The translations under genes and the position numbers were made by a program. Positions 5,347-6,003 of a DNA stretch of 6,003 bases are shown piece after piece; the first letter of the stretch is position 1, and each line of letters begins with the position of its first letter. Source of the DNA: an uncultured Sutterella sp. GTDB lineage: Bacteria; Pseudomonadota; Gammaproteobacteria; Burkholderiales; Burkholderiaceae_F. The DNA is taken from assembly GCA_905198475.1 (NCBI GenBank), contig CAJKCQ010000093.1, forward strand, positions 1 through 6,003. Reading direction: 5' to 3'. Below the pieces are notes generated by a model. It was not told the origin of the DNA, did not search any database, and was given only the letters and a program-made list of their open reading frames with translations.

Positions 5347-5952
5347 TCAATTCTGCCGAGGGGTGCTCTGCTTTGTCATCCACACCGCGGCGCCAATTGT
5401 AAAAATCAATGTCAAGCTGATGAGTCCGAATAGCTTGAAGTTCACCCAGATTTCGGTCGGGAAGGAGTAGGCGACGATGAGGTTGAGGACGCCCACGACG
5501 ATGAAGAAGACGATCCACATCGTCTGGAGCTTAGACCAGGCGGCGTCGGGCATCTCGACGGCGTTCTTCATCAGGATGCGGATGAAGTTGCGCCCCGTGA
5601 AGCTCCCCCAGAGGAGGATCGACGAGAAGATCCAGTAGAGGATCGTGGGCTTCCACTTGATGAACATCTCGTTGCGCAGCCAGAGCGTGAGACCGCCGAA
5701 GACCACGATCACGGCGAGCGAGATCCAGAGCATCGGCTCGATCTTCGCGCGCTTCATCTTGAGCCACCCGATCTGCAGGAAGGTTGCGGCGATCGCCGTC
5801 ACGGTCGCGAGGAAGACGGGGGCGGTCGTGGCGGTGACGCCGTCGCCCAACAGGCGCTCGGCGAGCGCGAGCGCGTCCGCGGGGAAGTGCTCCGCCCCCT
5901 TGAAGGCGGCGAAGAAGAGGATGACGGGGAAGAGGTCGAAGAGAAGCTTCAT
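5347..5952 (-). CDS. yciB: YciB / intracellular septation protein A family inner-membrane protein
   Basis: This 201-residue polytopic protein belongs to the YciB (IspZ) family, linked in enterobacteria to envelope integrity and cell-envelope synthesis complexes. Family signatures are clear: MKLLFDLFPVILFFAAFK at the N terminus, VIVVFGGLTL (81-90), FIKWKPTILYW (97-107), WSKLQ (139-143) and IWVNFKLFGL (168-177). Hydrophobic helices lie at about 5-18, 45-62, 75-92, 102-118, 143-163 and 172-192. E. coli YciB is about 179 residues; the extra length here is mostly about 20 residues between helices 1 and 2 (about 20-43, containing EHFPADALALAERLLGDG). The start is fixed by the conserved N terminus, though no clear ribosome-binding site precedes it. 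It is probably the first gene of an operon with ppiC. Confidence 0.92.
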   Translation of the reverse strand: MKLLFDLFPVILFFAAFKGAEHFPADALALAERLLGDGVTATTAPVFLATVTAIAATFLQIGWLKMKRAKIEPMLWISLAVIVVFGGLTLWLRNEMFIKWKPTILYWIFSSILLWGSFTGRNFIRILMKNAVEMPDAAWSKLQTMWIVFFIVVGVLNLIVAYSFPTEIWVNFKLFGLISLTLIFTIGAAVWMTKQSTPRQN

Positions 5953-5970
5953 AGAAAATCGGCGCGGAAA

Positions 5971-5990
5971 CCTCTGTCTTCAGACAGGGG
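5971..5990 (-). promoter_or_regulatory. hairpin just upstream of the yciB start
   Basis: CCTCTGTC (5971-5978) pairs with GACAGGGG (5983-5990), with one T:G wobble on the plus-strand reading and a four-base loop. It lies 18 nt upstream of the yciB start. On the minus strand it is followed by a short TTT, so it may be a leader structure or the terminator of a gene to the right of the window. Confidence 0.3.
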
Positions 5991-6003
5991 AGGAAGCGCC
6001 GTC

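Noticed and set aside
4511..5470. 319-residue plus-strand open frame opposite ppiC and yciB
   Set aside because: It is a Leu/Val/Gly/Asp-rich antisense shadow of ppiC, whose minus-strand translation has a signal peptide and clear parvulin motifs.
5258..5518. 87-residue N-terminal extension of ppiC overlapping yciB
   Set aside because: The extension would bury the signal peptide, overlaps the conserved C terminus of yciB in another frame, and has no family-like sequence.

Overview
The window is GC-rich bacterial chromosome with third-position G/C-biased genes. It looks like a host-associated betaproteobacterium of the Burkholderiales, and Sutterellaceae (Sutterella or Parasutterella type) is my best guess. 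This rests on the YciB and PpiC protein sequences, on YciB lying next to a parvulin, on a YihY protein with a long C-terminal extension, and on a DsbI redox protein in a GC-rich genome. It is inference; no rRNA or marker gene is present. I see no tRNA, rRNA, CRISPR, insertion sequence, phage gene or origin.

Layout: positions 1-220 are a leader region, AT-rich at about 50-105 and then carrying two strong GC-rich inverted repeats. From 221 a two-gene plus-strand operon follows: a 55-residue two-helix membrane protein (Dba-like, 221-388), then a 511-residue DsbI-type protein (402-1937) with five membrane helices and a large periplasmic beta-propeller-like domain. A 14-bp hairpin (1969-2003) follows. 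Next on the plus strand come a YihY/BrkB family membrane protein (2092-3387) and a secreted Sel1-repeat protein (3542-4303). The minus strand holds yciB (5952-5347) and then ppiC (5257-4475), which ends at a clear intrinsic terminator. The Sel1 gene and ppiC converge on a hairpin-dense 171-nt intergenic region.

The shared theme is the cell envelope. Dba/DsbI should act in periplasmic disulfide chemistry, PpiC in proline isomerisation of periplasmic proteins, and YciB and YihY in the inner membrane; the Sel1 protein is exported. The most unusual item is the DsbI-like protein. It keeps the quinone-side CxxC (Cys51, Cys54) and the following Arg58 but has no cysteine pair in its second periplasmic loop and none in its propeller domain, so the normal two-pair DsbB relay cannot operate as usually drawn. 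Otherwise the window is mostly ordinary housekeeping sequence.
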